DNA of 64,000 bases from Mytilus trossulus. Lineage: Eukaryota; Mollusca; Bivalvia; Mytilida; Mytilidae. The stretch is from positions 6,255,916-6,319,915 of the forward strand of contig NC_086375.1 of the NCBI RefSeq assembly GCF_036588685.1. The letters run 5' to 3'. The notes under the pieces were generated by a model that made no database searches, had not been told where the DNA came from, and was given only the letters and a program-made list of their open reading frames with translations. Shown here in pieces: positions 23,906 through 35,800 of this stretch; position 1 is the stretch's first letter; each line of letters begins with the position of its first letter. Both the position numbers and the translations under genes were made by a program.

Positions 23906-25820
23906 TATACGACCGCAAATTTTGAAAAAATTTTCGTCGTATATTGCTATCACGTTGGCGTCGTCGTCGTCCGAATACTTTTAGTTTTCGCACTCTAACT
24001 TTAGTAAAAGTGAATAAAAATCTATGAAATTTTAACACAAGGTTTATGACCATAAAAGAAAGGCTGGTATTGATTTTGGGAGTTTTGGTGTCAACATTTT
24101 AGGAATTAGGGGCCAAAAAGGGCCCAAATAAGCATTTTCTTGGTTTTCGCACTATAACTTAAGTTTTAGTTAATAGAAATCTATGAAATTTTGACACAAG
24201 GTTTATGACCACAAAAGAAAGGTTGGGATTGATTTTGGGAGTTTTGGTTTCAACAGTTTAGGAATTAGGGGCCAAAAAAGGGCCCAAATAAGCATTATTC
24301 TTGGTTTTTGCACAATAACTTTAGTTAAAGTAAATAGAAATCAATGAAATTTAAACACAATGTTTATGACCACAAAAGGAAGGTTGGTATTGATTTTGGG
24401 AGTTTCGGTCCCAACAGTTTAGGAATTAGGGGCCAAAAAGGGACCCAAATAAGCATTTTTGTTGTTTTTCGCACCATAGCGTTAGTATAAGTAAATAGAA
24501 ATCTATGAAATTTAAACACAAGGTTTATGACTATAAAAGGAAGGTTGGTATTGATTTTGGGAGTTTTGGTCCCAACAGTTAAGGAAAAAGGGGCCCAAAG
24601 GATCCAAAATTAAACTTTGTTTGATTTCATCAAAATTGAATAATTGGGGTTCTTTAATATGCCGAATCAAACTGTGTATGTAGATTCTTAATTTTTGGTC
24701 CCGTTTTCAAATTGGTCTACATTAAGGTCCAAAGAGTCCAAAATTAAACTTAGTTTGATTTTAACAAAAATTGAAACCTTGGGGTTCTTTGATATGCTGA
24801 ATCTAAAAATGTACTTAGATTTTTGATTATTGGCCCAGTTTTCAAGTTGGCCCAAATCGAGGTCCAAAATTAAACATTGTTTGATTTCATCAAAAATTGA
24901 ATAACTGGGGTTCTTTGATATGCCAAATCTAACTGTGTATGTAAATTCTTAATTTTTGGTCCAGTTTTAAAATTGGTCTAAATTAAAGTGCAAAGGGTCC
25001 AAAATTAAACTAAGTTTGATTTTAACAAAAATTAAATTCTTGGGCCTCTTTGATATGCTGAATCTAAACATGTACTTAGATTTTTGATTATGGGCCCAGT
25101 TTTCAAGTTGGTCCAAATCAGGATCTAAAATTATTATATTAAGTATTGTGCAATAGCAAGTCTTTTCAATTGCACAGTATTGTGCAATGGCAAGACATAT
25201 CTAATTTCACAATATTGTGAAATAGCAAATTATTTTTTAATTAAGAGTTATCTTTCTTTGTCCAGTATAGTAAGCAAGAAATATCTGCAAGATTTTTTTT
25301 TAATTGGAGTTATCTTTCTTTGTCCAGAATCAACTTAAATCTTTGTTATATACAATATACAATGTATATTCACTTTTTACTACCAACTGATAAATTTAAA
25401 TAATCTTTACCATTCAGTGATAACAAGCAGTTTTTTTACATCTTAATATTTTATGATGTATTTAAATGAGTAGTAATTGTTGCAAACTCCATTAGAATAT
25501 TTTAATTGAAATTAGTTTTGGAATAGGGGAAAGGGGGATGTGATTAAAAAATTGGGTTCAATTTTTTCTCATTTGAAATTTCATAAATAAAAAGAAAATT
25601 TCTTCAAACATTTTTTTGAGAGGATTAATATTCAACAGCATAGTGAATTGCTCTAAGAGAAAACAAAAATTTTAAGTTCATTTGAATACATTCATTCTGT
25701 GTCAGAAACCTATGCTGTGTCAACTATTTAATCACAATCCAAATTTAGAGCGGAATCCAGCTTGAATTTTGTGTCCATACTTGCCCCAACCGTTCAGGGT
25801 TCAACCTCTGCGGTCGTATA
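23906..25820 (+). mobile_element. 1.9-kb repeat element with GGTCGTATA termini and internal tandem blocks
   Basis: The left end TATACGACCGCA and right end TGCGGTCGTATA are exact 12-bp inverted repeats. The interior is modular. First come four units of about 175 bp (24000-24590: TTTTCGCAC.ATAACTT, AATAGAAATCTATGAAATTT, GGGCCCAAATAAGCATT). Then about four half-units of roughly 130-140 bp (24600-25130: GTCCAAAATTAAACTT, TTGGGGTTCTTTGATATGC). Then come short TATTGTGCAATAGCAAG units. A truncated second copy lies at 41221-42178. The family is widespread in mussels in my recollection. No protein is encoded. Confidence 0.8.
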
Positions 25821-25839
25821 AAGCTACGCCCTGCGGAGC

Positions 25840-26175
25840 ATCTGGTTATAGTGATATTAAGATGATAACACAATATTGACTGCTGTACCCCTATTTTTGA
25901 CATTTTTACTCTTTCTGTATGTTTGTTTTGTTCATGCATCGTTGACAATGTAAAGGAATTTGATGCGACTGTCATACAAGTGAGAGGTTTAGCTAACTAT
26001 AAAACCAGGTTCAATCCACCATTTTTCTACATTAGAAAATGCCTGTACCAAGTCAAGAATATGACAGTTGTTATCCATTCGTTTTATGTGTTTGGACTTT
26101 TGATTTTGCCTTTCGATTTTTGATTTTCCTTTTTGAATTTTCCTCGGAGTTCAGTATTTTTGTGTTTTTACTTTT
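25840..26175 (+). repeat. Dispersed mytilid repeat fragment
   Basis: The segment with GTTGACAATGTAAAGGAATT, ATAAAACCAGGTTCAATCCA, AATGCCTGTACCAAGTCA and TTTTCCTCGGAGTTCAGTAT is one that I recall as repeated many times in mussel sequences. A small open frame inside is not convincing as a gene. Its parent element is unknown. Confidence 0.6.
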
Positions 26176-26526
26176 TGCGCAGAGAAGGATTAAGGTATAG
26201 CTGTGAACCCGCTTGAAAAACAGGACTGGTATAGTGTTGTTACGTATGTTGCGGGAATGCCCTAATGTTTGTCAAAGGGGATCCGGGTAGCTGTGAATCA
26301 GCTGGAATAGAAGGACTTTAACAGTGCTGTTTAGTATGGTCTCTTAATTTAAAATATCTGTGTGTTTATTTTGTGGCCTAAACGTTTGTGACAAGGAGGA
26401 ATCTTGGATTTAGAGTTGCTGTGAACTAGTTTGAAAAAAATACTTCTATAGTTTTGTTTGTTATATTATCTTAGGATCTTAGTAGCTGTGAACCAGCTGT
26501 TATTGGCTGGACTTCAAAAGTGTTGT

Positions 26527-26800
26527 TATACCCCCGATTTAAAAAAAAGGGGGTATACTGTTGTTCCTCTGTCAGTCCGTCCGACTATCAGTCCGTCAGT
26601 CTGTCCGTCCCATGAATATTTTTTGTCGCATTTTACTCAGGAAGTCCGAACTACATTTCAAGGATTTCGGAAATTTGGTTTCAGAGTTTATATAAGTCTG
26701 TTATACCGTTTGATGCGTTTTCAGATTCATTACTGATCATCACTCGACAATTTCCTGTTTACGGGCTTCCAGTTCGTATTTTATTCTGTAAAGGAGTATC
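26527..26800 (-). repeat. Inverted, truncated copy of the composite repeat at 7.5-9.0 kb
   Basis: It begins TTATACCCCCGATTT...GGGGGTATACTG and continues with TCCGTCAGTCTGTCCGTCCC, AAATTTGGTTTCAG and TTTCAGATTCAT, the reverse of words near 8700-9005. A still shorter relic is seen at 51671-51715 (TTATACCCACCC...GGGGTATACTG). The next stretch, 26801-27127, shows nothing recognisable. Confidence 0.6.
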
Positions 26801-27127
26801 TATTGGCTGCCAATATGTTCTCCTCTAAAACTGCTTAAAATGATTGAAACCAACGATTGTCTGTTTCATCTGTATGATGTCAACTATAACGTTTGTGAAT
26901 ATGTCCAGTTAGAACATAAGAGCAAAACTACATGTACAATTTCGGCTAATCACCAATTAAAATAACTGACAAAGTAAAACTCGTAAACATAAAAAATTCT
27001 ATCTACCCAAGTCAATTTTTTGATAATATTTTTTTTCGGGGTTCGTATGGATAGTAAACCCGGCAAATTGTAACAAACCCCTGCGACTAGATAAACAAAT
27101 TAGTCAACGTGGCTGTGATCGTCAGAT

Positions 27128-27360
27128 CGTGAGAGCCGTGGTGTAGTGGTTAGGGCATTGGACTACTAACACAGTTTCCTGGTTCGATTCACGTTCCGGG
27201 ATGAAAATTTCAGGAACCCGTGTTAAGAGAGAGAGACATATCTCATGCACCCTAGACACCCTAGCTTGTAGATTTCGAAAAAAGAGTAGGCTACTGCCGC
27301 TAGAAGGCAGCCCCAACATGGCCGATGGTGGCTAGAAATGAATCAATGGGTAAACGGTTA
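27128..27360 (+). mobile_element. tRNA-derived SINE
   Basis: The 5' part keeps a pol III A box (TGGTGTAGTGG, 27139-27149) and a B box (GGTTCGATTC, 27181-27190) spaced as in a tRNA, within a tRNA-like head beginning GAGCCGTGGTGTAGTGGTTA. A tRNA-unrelated body follows with (GA)n and GGCAGCCCCAACATGGCC. The head does not close into a complete acceptor stem, so it is a SINE rather than a tRNA gene. The stretch 27361-28114 holds nothing I recognise. Confidence 0.75.
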
Positions 27361-28114
27361 GTTATATCTATTATCTTATTAAACCCGCTTCGAAAAGAGG
27401 AAAATCTGAAAAAGGACCAGAATTTTGTTAAAATATTGAGACTTAATTACCTTCGGTTCATTTGAGTAAAAAATGTTAGACGACCTCTTATACAAAAGTT
27501 GTTGTCTTTAAAATGTTCTGATTATTTTTCAATTTGTCCAATTTTGTGAAAGCAATAGTAAAAACAGGAAAAATGACAACAAGACAAGATCTGCAAATAA
27601 GTTAACATGGCTTCACCTTATCCAATGAGTTATTTCTTTTCAATTAACCGGCTATTTTTATCATTTCTTTTTTCGTGTTGAGCTCATATATATAAAATTG
27701 ACTTTTAAGTAGAAATTTAAGAAATGATCGGCAAGATTGTGGCTCAGTGAAATCTTAAGTCGACTATTTATTTCCATGTAAAGATATTTTTACCATTTTT
27801 TGTGTGTTTTTGTCTTATATTTTGAAAAGTATTTCAACATACTTGCAATTGTCTCCATATAGTCATTTCTCTTTCATACTGCTATACTGAACCAAAAGTG
27901 GCTATTGTTGAAGATGCAGGTGAGAAACTGAGAGACACAGGATTTTGATAGGTAATCTATAATGTCTCTATAGGTTTAATTCTGGGTTGGTTTATTTTGC
28001 GTACCCAAGGTTTGTATTATATATACATATACAAATCCTTGCAAGCAAGCATCATACACTATTGTTTTTGTCCAGCAAAGCGCGAAATGTTGTATGGAAC
28101 TTGACATTAAAATC

Positions 28115-28380
28115 GGGGGTCCTCGGTTGCGGAGGGGTTGAAGTATTTACTACTGTGATCACTCAGTAGCCAGTCAACACCGCAGTGAGGTTGTGAGTTC
28201 GAACCCCGCTCGTATGGGTGCACTCGACTTTAATCTTTTAATTGACTATAGGAGTCACGCCAGTTTTCCAAACGAAGGTCGGTGGTTTTCTTCCACCAAT
28301 TAAATCTGACCGAAACGAATTAGCCTGAATGCGGTGCTTAAAAGTGACGTTAAAACACACACACAAAAAAAGAAAGAAAG
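28115..28380 (+). mobile_element. tRNA-derived SINE, second family
   Basis: A tRNA-like head has an A-box region (TTGCGGAGGGGTTGAAG) and a B box (GAGTTCGAACCCC, about 28195-28207). It is followed by a conserved-looking core (GAAGGTCGGTGGTTTTCTTC, CGAATTAGCCTGAATGCGGT) and an A-rich tail (ACACACACAAAAAAAG). The core resembles those shared among mollusc SINEs. Confidence 0.75.
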
Positions 28381-28511
28381 AACGAAAATAAAATTAAAAT
28401 GAATCGCAGAAACTCTGAATTAGAATCATGGAAAATGCCTTGAGGGGAATTGTAATATTTTGCTTTTGCCGCAAAACAATACCCCGCCTTTTCCCTATAC
28501 ATGCATGCTAA

Positions 28512-29043
28512 GGGGACGACCATTTGATATTCTGGGTGAGGAGGATTTGTTTTGGATCGGTTATTTTTTTTTTAAGAGGACAGGTTATCTATTTTCTGCA
28601 CTATTGAAGCAAGATTTTTCATTTTCATTAAAGCAACGGACTGATTATTTATTTTCACAACTATATTTATGACTATCATAAAACATACAATTTTTAAATT
28701 TTGTGTGTTTATCATTAATAATGTATATAATCAGAATTAATCTAAATGAATCATCTATATTCCGAACTCTATAAACAATATACATACACAGTATCATAGT
28801 TTTGGCCCGTTTTTTTGGGGGAAAAAAAGATGAATTAATTTATGAAGAATCAGGTGCTCTTACTTTCGATTAGACCTGCTGAGTTATTTATTTTCAATAC
28901 ATTGCAAGTCACGTAACTAAGTTATTTTTAACTACCACAGAACAAACCATTTATTTTTCACGGTGACTTATTAAAGCCGAGCTATTTATTTTCAAAATCC
29001 TCCTGCCCCCACCCCCCACCAGAATTTTAAAATGATCGTCCCC
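28512..29043. mobile_element. PIF/Harbinger-like MITE, 532 bp, TAA target duplication
   Basis: Left end GGGGACGACCATTTGATATT; right end inverted GGGGACGATCATTTTAAAAT; both then have TCTGG followed by G-rich DNA. TAA flanks both ends (28509-28511, 29044-29046). The interior repeats the word TTATTTTC/CTATTTATTTTCA in the manner of internal satellites. Non-coding. The following 29047-29583 is AT-rich with nothing recognisable. Confidence 0.8.
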
Positions 29044-29594
29044 TAAAGTGAGATTTAGTAGTAAAATCCTTGTCGTATTAACGTATGTTCAAACGACTTA
29101 AAATTACACATAACACTCTCTAGAGAATAAATCGTTTCGTCAATTCTGGTCGGATCTGCAATACCTAACTTGGTACAACCATTGTAAATTCCAAGATGGC
29201 AGCGTCCATATCAACATTTTGCATTTCTGATAAAGTATTTCCCCAGCTGATCTTAGGCCATTAGTACACATGTAAAGCGGTATTTCCTATTTATGATAAT
29301 ATGTAAGCACATTGAATACTACAGGGAAATAAAAAAAAAAGTGTCATATGGCTGAATATGCAGGATTTGTAGCTGGAGTACAGAAAATTAAAAAGTCATG
29401 AAACATATGACCTCGGAATTTTATTTTCTCTGCATTTATGAATTGTGATATTTTCTTTGCTTATTTTACTGTTTGCTTTTTAATATATTCACTATTTTAT
29501 GTCTTTTCTATCTATGCAAAGCAAGCAAAAATCAACATAAACAGGTTGGAAACAACAACCCCACCCCCCAATTTTTACTCGAATGTAACTTAAA

Positions 29595-31451
29595 TAGACA
29601 ATATAGACAATATTAAAGCTAGAACAGCAGATCATATCTTCTCATTAAAGTCTATTGTAGACAAATATAAAACTAAAAAAAAGAAAATTTTTGCAGCATT
29701 TATAGATCTGCGAAAAGCCTTTGATACTGTCTGGAGGGAGGGTTTATTCTACATTCTACTCCAAAACAGACTTCCAGGCAAGCTTTTTAATGTCATCCAA
29801 TCAATGTATAATGACAACAAATGCAGAATTAAATTTCAAAATGGTATGAGCCATGAATTTATATCAAATTATGGAGTAAAACAAGGGGATGTACTTAGCC
29901 CCACTTTGTTTAATATTTATATAAATGGCCTTGTAAATGACCTTGATCATGCAAACACTCAACCAATTATTATAGGAGATGTTAAATTAACATCATTATT
30001 ATATGCAGATGACATTATTTTATTATCTGAAACCCAAGAAGGGCTACAAAATGCACTAAATGAGTTAACTAAATTTTGTTCCCTATGGAAACTTGATGTT
30101 AACAAACAAAAATCAAAAATTATAATATTCAATTCTAATGGAAAATCTCACTGTAATTATTTTAAAGTAGAAAAAGAACATCTTGAGACTGTTAAATCTA
30201 TTTGTTACCTTGGAATAACTATAAATTGTTCAGGAAGTTTAAGTCATTCAAAAAAAAATCTTATGGAAAAAGGGAGAAAGGCTTGGTTTAAAATTAAAAA
30301 AACAGTCTCTTTAGATAATTCCTGCAGTATGCTTGAAAAATTATTTGATACTTTAGTTGTTCCAATAACTCTTTATGGGAGTGAAGTTTGGGGTGTAAGC
30401 CAAGTGTTCAAAGATTCAGATCCATTTGAACATTTACATATTAAATTTATTAAAGAAATTTTAGGTGTACAGTGCAAAACAACAAATGTAGCCTGTTTAA
30501 CTGAGACAAACAGAATCCCTTTGTACTTTAAAATTCAGCTTTCAGCTATAAAATTTCTAAACCATATTGTAAACTCGCCTAACACTTTAGTCCATAAAAT
30601 ATATAATAATGTAGAGAAAACAAGTAAATGGGTTAACATTGTAAAAGACTGGTTAAATAAATTAGGTTTTGGTCATCTCACTTTTGATACTTTTAATTTA
30701 AAATATCACATAAATAGTATCCAACAAAGAATCTATGACCAGGCTTATCAAATTATAAATTGTTCTATCAATAAATGTGAAAAATTAAATTTCTTTTGTC
30801 ATACTAAAAGAATTAGAAAAAGGCCCCCATATATTGATATATGTAAATTCAAAACTGACCGATCAGTTTTCAGTAAATTTAAACTAAGTGCACATTCCCT
30901 AGCAATTGAAAGAGGGCGTTATACCAACATTGAAAGAAGTAAACGCATTTGCTTATCCTGTAACAGACAAGAAATTGAGGATGAATACCATTTCTTCTCA
31001 ATCTGTCCATGCTATACATCATTAAGGGATACCTATATACAAAATATTAATAAAAATCTTAATTTCAATTTTATTAAATTGCAGTCCACTATAACACTTA
31101 AGCATTTGACTGTACTTTTAAATAGCAGTCTACCAGTCATTATAAAAATCACCATAAAGTATATTAATGATTGTCTTTTATTAAGAACATCTGTATAACT
31201 TGTATTTCTTTTAATATGCAATGCCAACCTAATTTTTGTTTGTGTTCTTTTTTCAATTGTTCATGAACATTAATAATGTGTTAACTGTTGATATTTATAG
31301 CCTTTTTTTCTTCTTTGCTGTGAATACCACTGTCACTCTAATATAATTGTAATCAATTTAACTATTGTACGTTTATTGTCTTAATTTTGTATGCCATAAC
31401 CATTTAATGTAAATGTGTTTGTGCGAATAAAATATTGTCTATTGTCTATAT
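29595..31451 (+). mobile_element. 5'-truncated LINE (non-LTR retrotransposon) with 11-bp target-site duplication
   Basis: The insertion is bounded by TGTAACTTAAA on both sides (29584-29594 and 31452-31462). The element has only the 3' half of ORF2, then about 250 bp of 3' UTR with AATAAA (31426-31431). It ends in ATTGTCTATTGTCTATAT rather than poly(A). The first 20 bp are an inverted near-copy of the last 20 bp. The short, clean duplication and uninterrupted frame indicate a recent insertion. Confidence 0.9.
29615..31198 (+). CDS. LINE ORF2 fragment: reverse transcriptase and C-terminal Cys motif
   Basis: The frame is open from the element's truncated 5' edge to a TAA, about 527 codons; the first ATG is at 29804 but is internal to the RT domain. 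Reverse-transcriptase motifs are in order: FAAFIDLRKAFDTVW (first catalytic Asp), GVKQGDVLSPTLFNIYINGL, and LLYADDIIL (catalytic Asp pair). Thumb-like sequence follows (CYLGITIN, LYGSEVWG). Near the C-terminus CLSCNRQEIEDEYHFFSIC is the Cys/His cluster common in LINE tails. The endonuclease and the start of the RT are missing because of 5' truncation, so the protein cannot be autonomous. The clade is probably CR1/Jockey-like, which is uncertain. Confidence 0.88.
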   Translation, partial: KARTADHIFSLKSIVDKYKTKKKKIFAAFIDLRKAFDTVWREGLFYILLQNRLPGKLFNVIQSMYNDNKCRIKFQNGMSHEFISNYGVKQGDVLSPTLFNIYINGLVNDLDHANTQPIIIGDVKLTSLLYADDIILLSETQEGLQNALNELTKFCSLWKLDVNKQKSKIIIFNSNGKSHCNYFKVEKEHLETVKSICYLGITINCSGSLSHSKKNLMEKGRKAWFKIKKTVSLDNSCSMLEKLFDTLVVPITLYGSEVWGVSQVFKDSDPFEHLHIKFIKEILGVQCKTTNVACLTETNRIPLYFKIQLSAIKFLNHIVNSPNTLVHKIYNNVEKTSKWVNIVKDWLNKLGFGHLTFDTFNLKYHINSIQQRIYDQAYQIINCSINKCEKLNFFCHTKRIRKRPPYIDICKFKTDRSVFSKFKLSAHSLAIERGRYTNIERSKRICLSCNRQEIEDEYHFFSICPCYTSLRDTYIQNINKNLNFNFIKLQSTITLKHLTVLLNSSLPVIIKITIKYINDCLLLRTSV

Positions 31452-31901
31452 TGTAACTTAAAAGAGGAAAAAATAACTATATTTGGAACAACATTTTAAA
31501 GAGGTAAAATTATTTTTAATAATCATGATAATAAAAAAGAAATAAATCCAGGAACATTACAAAATTCTTGGCAATGTTTGGCATGTTTGGATTCAATACC
31601 AAACTTTTTCATAGTTCTTTGGGACCCCCCCCCCCCCCCCCCCCACAATATAAATGTATGCTCATTTGTTCTAAAAACAAATGAAAAAGTGGTATTTGTT
31701 ATCACTTGAAATTTACTACTCATGAACACGATAAAAGGATATTTGTCATCACATTGATGGGTTTGTTCCTCATCTGTTAAAAACTATAAAATTGAATAAG
31801 AATGTGAAATGTGAAGTCAAAAGTTGACACACTGTTACAGCACTTCATATAAACATGAACTATCCCTTTTGGCACAATGTTTGGGGTTCTGGAGTCAATT
31901 T

Positions 31902-31993
31902 CACAAAAAAAACTTATGACTAAGATTGATCGTAAATATACTGAATTGTTAATGACTTAAATAATGTCCAGTCTTAGTCGTAAGTTTTTTTGT
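31902..31993. repeat. Imperfect hairpin, about 26-bp arms
   Basis: Left arm ACAAAAAAAACTTATGACTA and right arm TAGTCGTAAGTTTTTTTGT are near-perfect reverse complements, extending into AGATTG/CAGTCTT. The rest of 31463-32878 (including a 20-bp poly-C run near 31626-31644 and a repeat fragment at 32283-32335) shows no gene. Confidence 0.6.
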
Positions 31994-32878
31994 ACAAAGT
32001 TTTCCAGAGTAATTTTATGATTGGTTCATCTGATTTTTGCAATTTTTGAAGCCACAAAAATTGGAACAAATCACAGACAAACAATTCAAGTTGGATTCAT
32101 GGATATTAATTTTTGTAGATTCGGCAAAAAATGCATTTTCATGGGTATTTAATTTATTGGTTTTGCCAAGGTCTGCATATAACCTTATAAACATTTTGTA
32201 ACTTGTTGAACATTTAATTTTGTGGTTCAGCTGCACTCATGAAATTGGTATCTAAAAAATAATAATGAATCAACAGAAGTCAGCTATAAAAGGCCTTGAA
32301 ATGTCAAATGTAAAACAATTAAAACAAGAAAACTAATGGCCAAATTTATGTACAAAATAATGAATGAAAAATATGTATGTTACACAGCAACAAATGAGAA
32401 CCACTGAATTACAGGCTCCTGCTTTCAGACAGGCACATACAGACTGTTGAGGGAACTTGGGTTTAAGTTGTTTGAAAGGCCAATATAATGCATATACATT
32501 TGTACATTTGAAAAGATAAAAAAAATCATTTGATAAAATATAAGTGTCTCTCAGCAATGCTCATTTACACTTTTTAGATCTGTTGATATGCATAAACAAT
32601 GTATGTATTGTCCATATTAACTATTACAATTTGTGAATTATGAAAATATCTTGATTATCAAAGGGGAACAACTCTGACAGCCATTTCTTTCAAGTAAGTT
32701 TTATAATGACATCTTCTGGAGCAATGATAAAAAAAATTAAAAAATATTCCAACATGAACAAATTTTATGGCATTGTTAATGTTACATGTAAGTCCAGTGT
32801 TACTTCTGTCAGGTAGAAAAAATATATGTTGACAACTTTGTTCTTTTTTTCTTCAGATTGAAACAAAACTAGATCATC

Positions 32879-35800
32879 ATGCCTATCAAGGAATTAGTTG
32901 CCTCCCTGAGTGACAATCCATACTTTGGAGCAGGAGCAGGATTGTTTGGTATAGGAATGTTTACTGCCTTAGCCAAGAAGGGAACACAGATGGGTATGAT
33001 ACTATTCAGAAGGCACTGTATGATGAGTCTAGAGGTAACCAGCAAGGACAAGAGTTACTATTGGTTGTTGAACTGGATCTCCATTTGTGGAACACATACG
33101 CAGCATTTGAGTGTAGAAACATCATTCAGTCAGTCGGAAACAGGAAAAATAAACACAACATTTGACTTCATACCAAGTCCTGGTAGCCATTTCTTTAGAC
33201 ATAAAAGTACATGGATTCGAGTGGAAAGAAATAGAGAAAAACAAATGGTTGATTTCCAGAGAGCTGCACCCTTTGAAAGTGTTACTCTGACAGCAGTTGG
33301 TTTCAATCGAAGTATTTATTTTGACATTTTAGAAGAAGCAAGACAGTTAGCGCTTCAAAAACAAGAGGGTAAAACTATTATGTATACAGCCATGGCTGCC
33401 GAATGGAGGCCATTCGGATATCCTCGGAGGAAAAGACCGATTGAATCTGTTGTATTAGATGAAAGAATATCAGAACGTATTATAAATGATGTTAAGGAAT
33501 TTACCCAGAATTCTAAATGGTACATGGATAGAGGGATACCTTATAGACGTGGATATTTATTGTATGGACCACCTGGTTGTGGTAAAAGTAGTTATATAAC
33601 AGCATTAGCAGGTAATTACAATATATTTTTACTTTCACTGTATTTGAAGTTTTAAAATTTCACTGAGTTTTGTGATCGGTGAAATCAAAAATAGTAAACA
33701 GCAAAATAAACAAGGTAACAAATGTTTAAACTTGCAATTGCATAATATGATTATATATGTACATTTGTACATGAACATAGGTGCTTTATTTCCCTCTTTT
33801 GGCACAAGATTGAGATACACTGAGATAAAAAGAAGATGTTTACCACTCCTTTAAGTCTTTTGATGCCTGAGGTAAAAATAAAAAAGAATGTGATTATTTT
33901 TCAGGTTAACATTCATGTTCAAATGTTTATTTGATTGCTGGCTATATATTTTAATTTACTCCTTTTGAGTGTTGAATGACTATGACAAGATAAAAGTCAC
34001 CTAAAATGAAATCTGAAATTCTATTAGGAAATGGCAACATTGTCATTTCAAGAATGTTTTTTTCTTGGTTTTATTTATAATTTACTTCCTTGTTTATTTT
34101 AAAGGATCCCTAGATTACAGTATATGTGTGTTAAACCTGAGTGAGAAGGGTCTGTCTGATGACCGACTGAATCATTTACTGGCAGTTGCACCAGAGCAGA
34201 GCATTATACTACTAGAAGATATAGATGCTGCATTCTTAAACAGAGATTTAGCAAAAGAAAGTAAGATTTATAATAAAGGATCCTGCAGTTTTTGGCTCTA
34301 TTGCTTTATGGAAAAGGGAGTGTTTTACACCAGCATTACATTTCTCTAAAAATTCAAATCCTAGTTCAAGATTATGAAGTATTATTCTAATTCTATTGAA
34401 AGGTATTTTGTTATGTGAAAAACAGTCTTGAAATTATATACAAGATTTTTCCTATTTATTTTTACCTTCGTCAGCAATGTATGAATACTGTATTTGATTA
34501 ATTGATTGTAGTTTGATATGAATGGAAGGCAATTGAACATATGTTGAGGTTAATATCTATCAGGCAGAAAGTCAACAATATAGAAAGAATGAGAAAATGA
34601 TATAAAAGTTTATATATCATGCATATAGTCTTCAACAATGGACACATTTCAATGCTTAAATAGAATTGCTGCAAGTTTAAAAAAGTTAGAATATAAATTT
34701 AACACAAACAAGACATAAGAGCCATTGTTTGAGAAATTTCATAGCATACTTTCCTCCTTGATTTGATACTTGTCACAATGTTGATACATGTACAGATATA
34801 ACAAGATTAAGACCATATTACCAGAAAGGAAGTTAGCCGCTTCTCAGTAGCATACATCCTCTTTGATTACTATTTTGTTTTTTTAAATTTAGACATCATG
34901 CCATTACTGTAAAACCTATAAGACTTGGCTATGTCATGAAACTTTCTAAGTTCTATTCATATATACATGTATTACAACTATTATTAGATTATAATATTAA
35001 CAGATATTATATATAACCACAGACCTTAAACTGATAATTGGTGACCATACATTTATGTCAATATAAGATTAATAAAACTCTTGCCTTTAAACAATAAAAA
35101 ATCTTCAAATAATTTTGAGTGACCTAAATAATATTGAACAAATGACTCTTTTATTCCAGATCCTGTAGCTTACAGTGGAATGGGACGTTTGACACTCAGT
35201 GGATTACTGAATGCTATGGATGGAGTAGCCTCAGCAGAAGCCAGAATTATTTTTATGACAACTAATTATTTAGAGAGGTATTAGTAAAAAGATTTCTTAA
35301 AAAAGTCCCTCGTTTGATCAGTAAACAGCATTTATAACATCAAATGTTGTATTTCACTGATTTTTATCATTCTTTTTTTCAATGGATGAAAAATGACATA
35401 AGGGAGACAACTCAGGATGAAAAATTAAACAAATTGTCTGATATTGCTAGAATATGATGAGGCCAAGCTTCTGTCTTTGAATAATATTGATACATTTGTA
35501 CTTGTTCAGTTTCATAAAACATGATGAATCAAGATAGTTTACAAAGAAATATTATAAAGATGTTGAAAATGTTATGGTCCTTGGTTACACAGTTATTTTC
35601 ATGGAACTAAAAATAGAACTTCTGAAAATAGGACAACAATACAATAATGTTATTCAAAGTATTTCTACACAAAAAAATCTATTTAAATCTATAGAATTTT
35701 TTATTTAATTAAAATGGACAAATTTCAAATTTTGCCTACAAATTATTATCAGAGCTAGTTTTTCATTTAATTATATGGACCATAATTTGGTATTCGGCCT

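Larger units (their letters stand above)
23461..26525 (+). repeat. Degenerate repeat array (about 100-120-bp unit) split by later insertions
   Basis: Units with GATCTGGGTAGCTGTGAACC and a following AGTRTTGTTTAGTATG occur at 23461, 23590, 23705 and 23775, and again at 26200, 26280, 26410 and 26470. The two halves are separated by a 1.9-kb element (23906-25820) and by another dispersed repeat (about 25840-26175). No coding content. Confidence 0.6.

Noticed and set aside
24600..25220. CRISPR-like spaced repeats
   Set aside because: Unit lengths are long and variable, there are no unique spacers, and the genome is animal; this is the interior of a repeat element.
25923..26123. Short ORF starting MFCSCIVDNVKEFDATVIQV
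   Set aside because: It reads well as protein, but the DNA is a dispersed mussel repeat and the frame is short; a decayed coding origin cannot be excluded but is not supported here.
27128..27200. tRNA gene
   Set aside because: A and B boxes are good, but the acceptor stem does not close and a SINE body follows.
31620..31650. Poly-C run as a functional G-quadruplex
   Set aside because: A single uninterrupted homopolymer near a repeat-rich intergenic site; no gene or promoter context.
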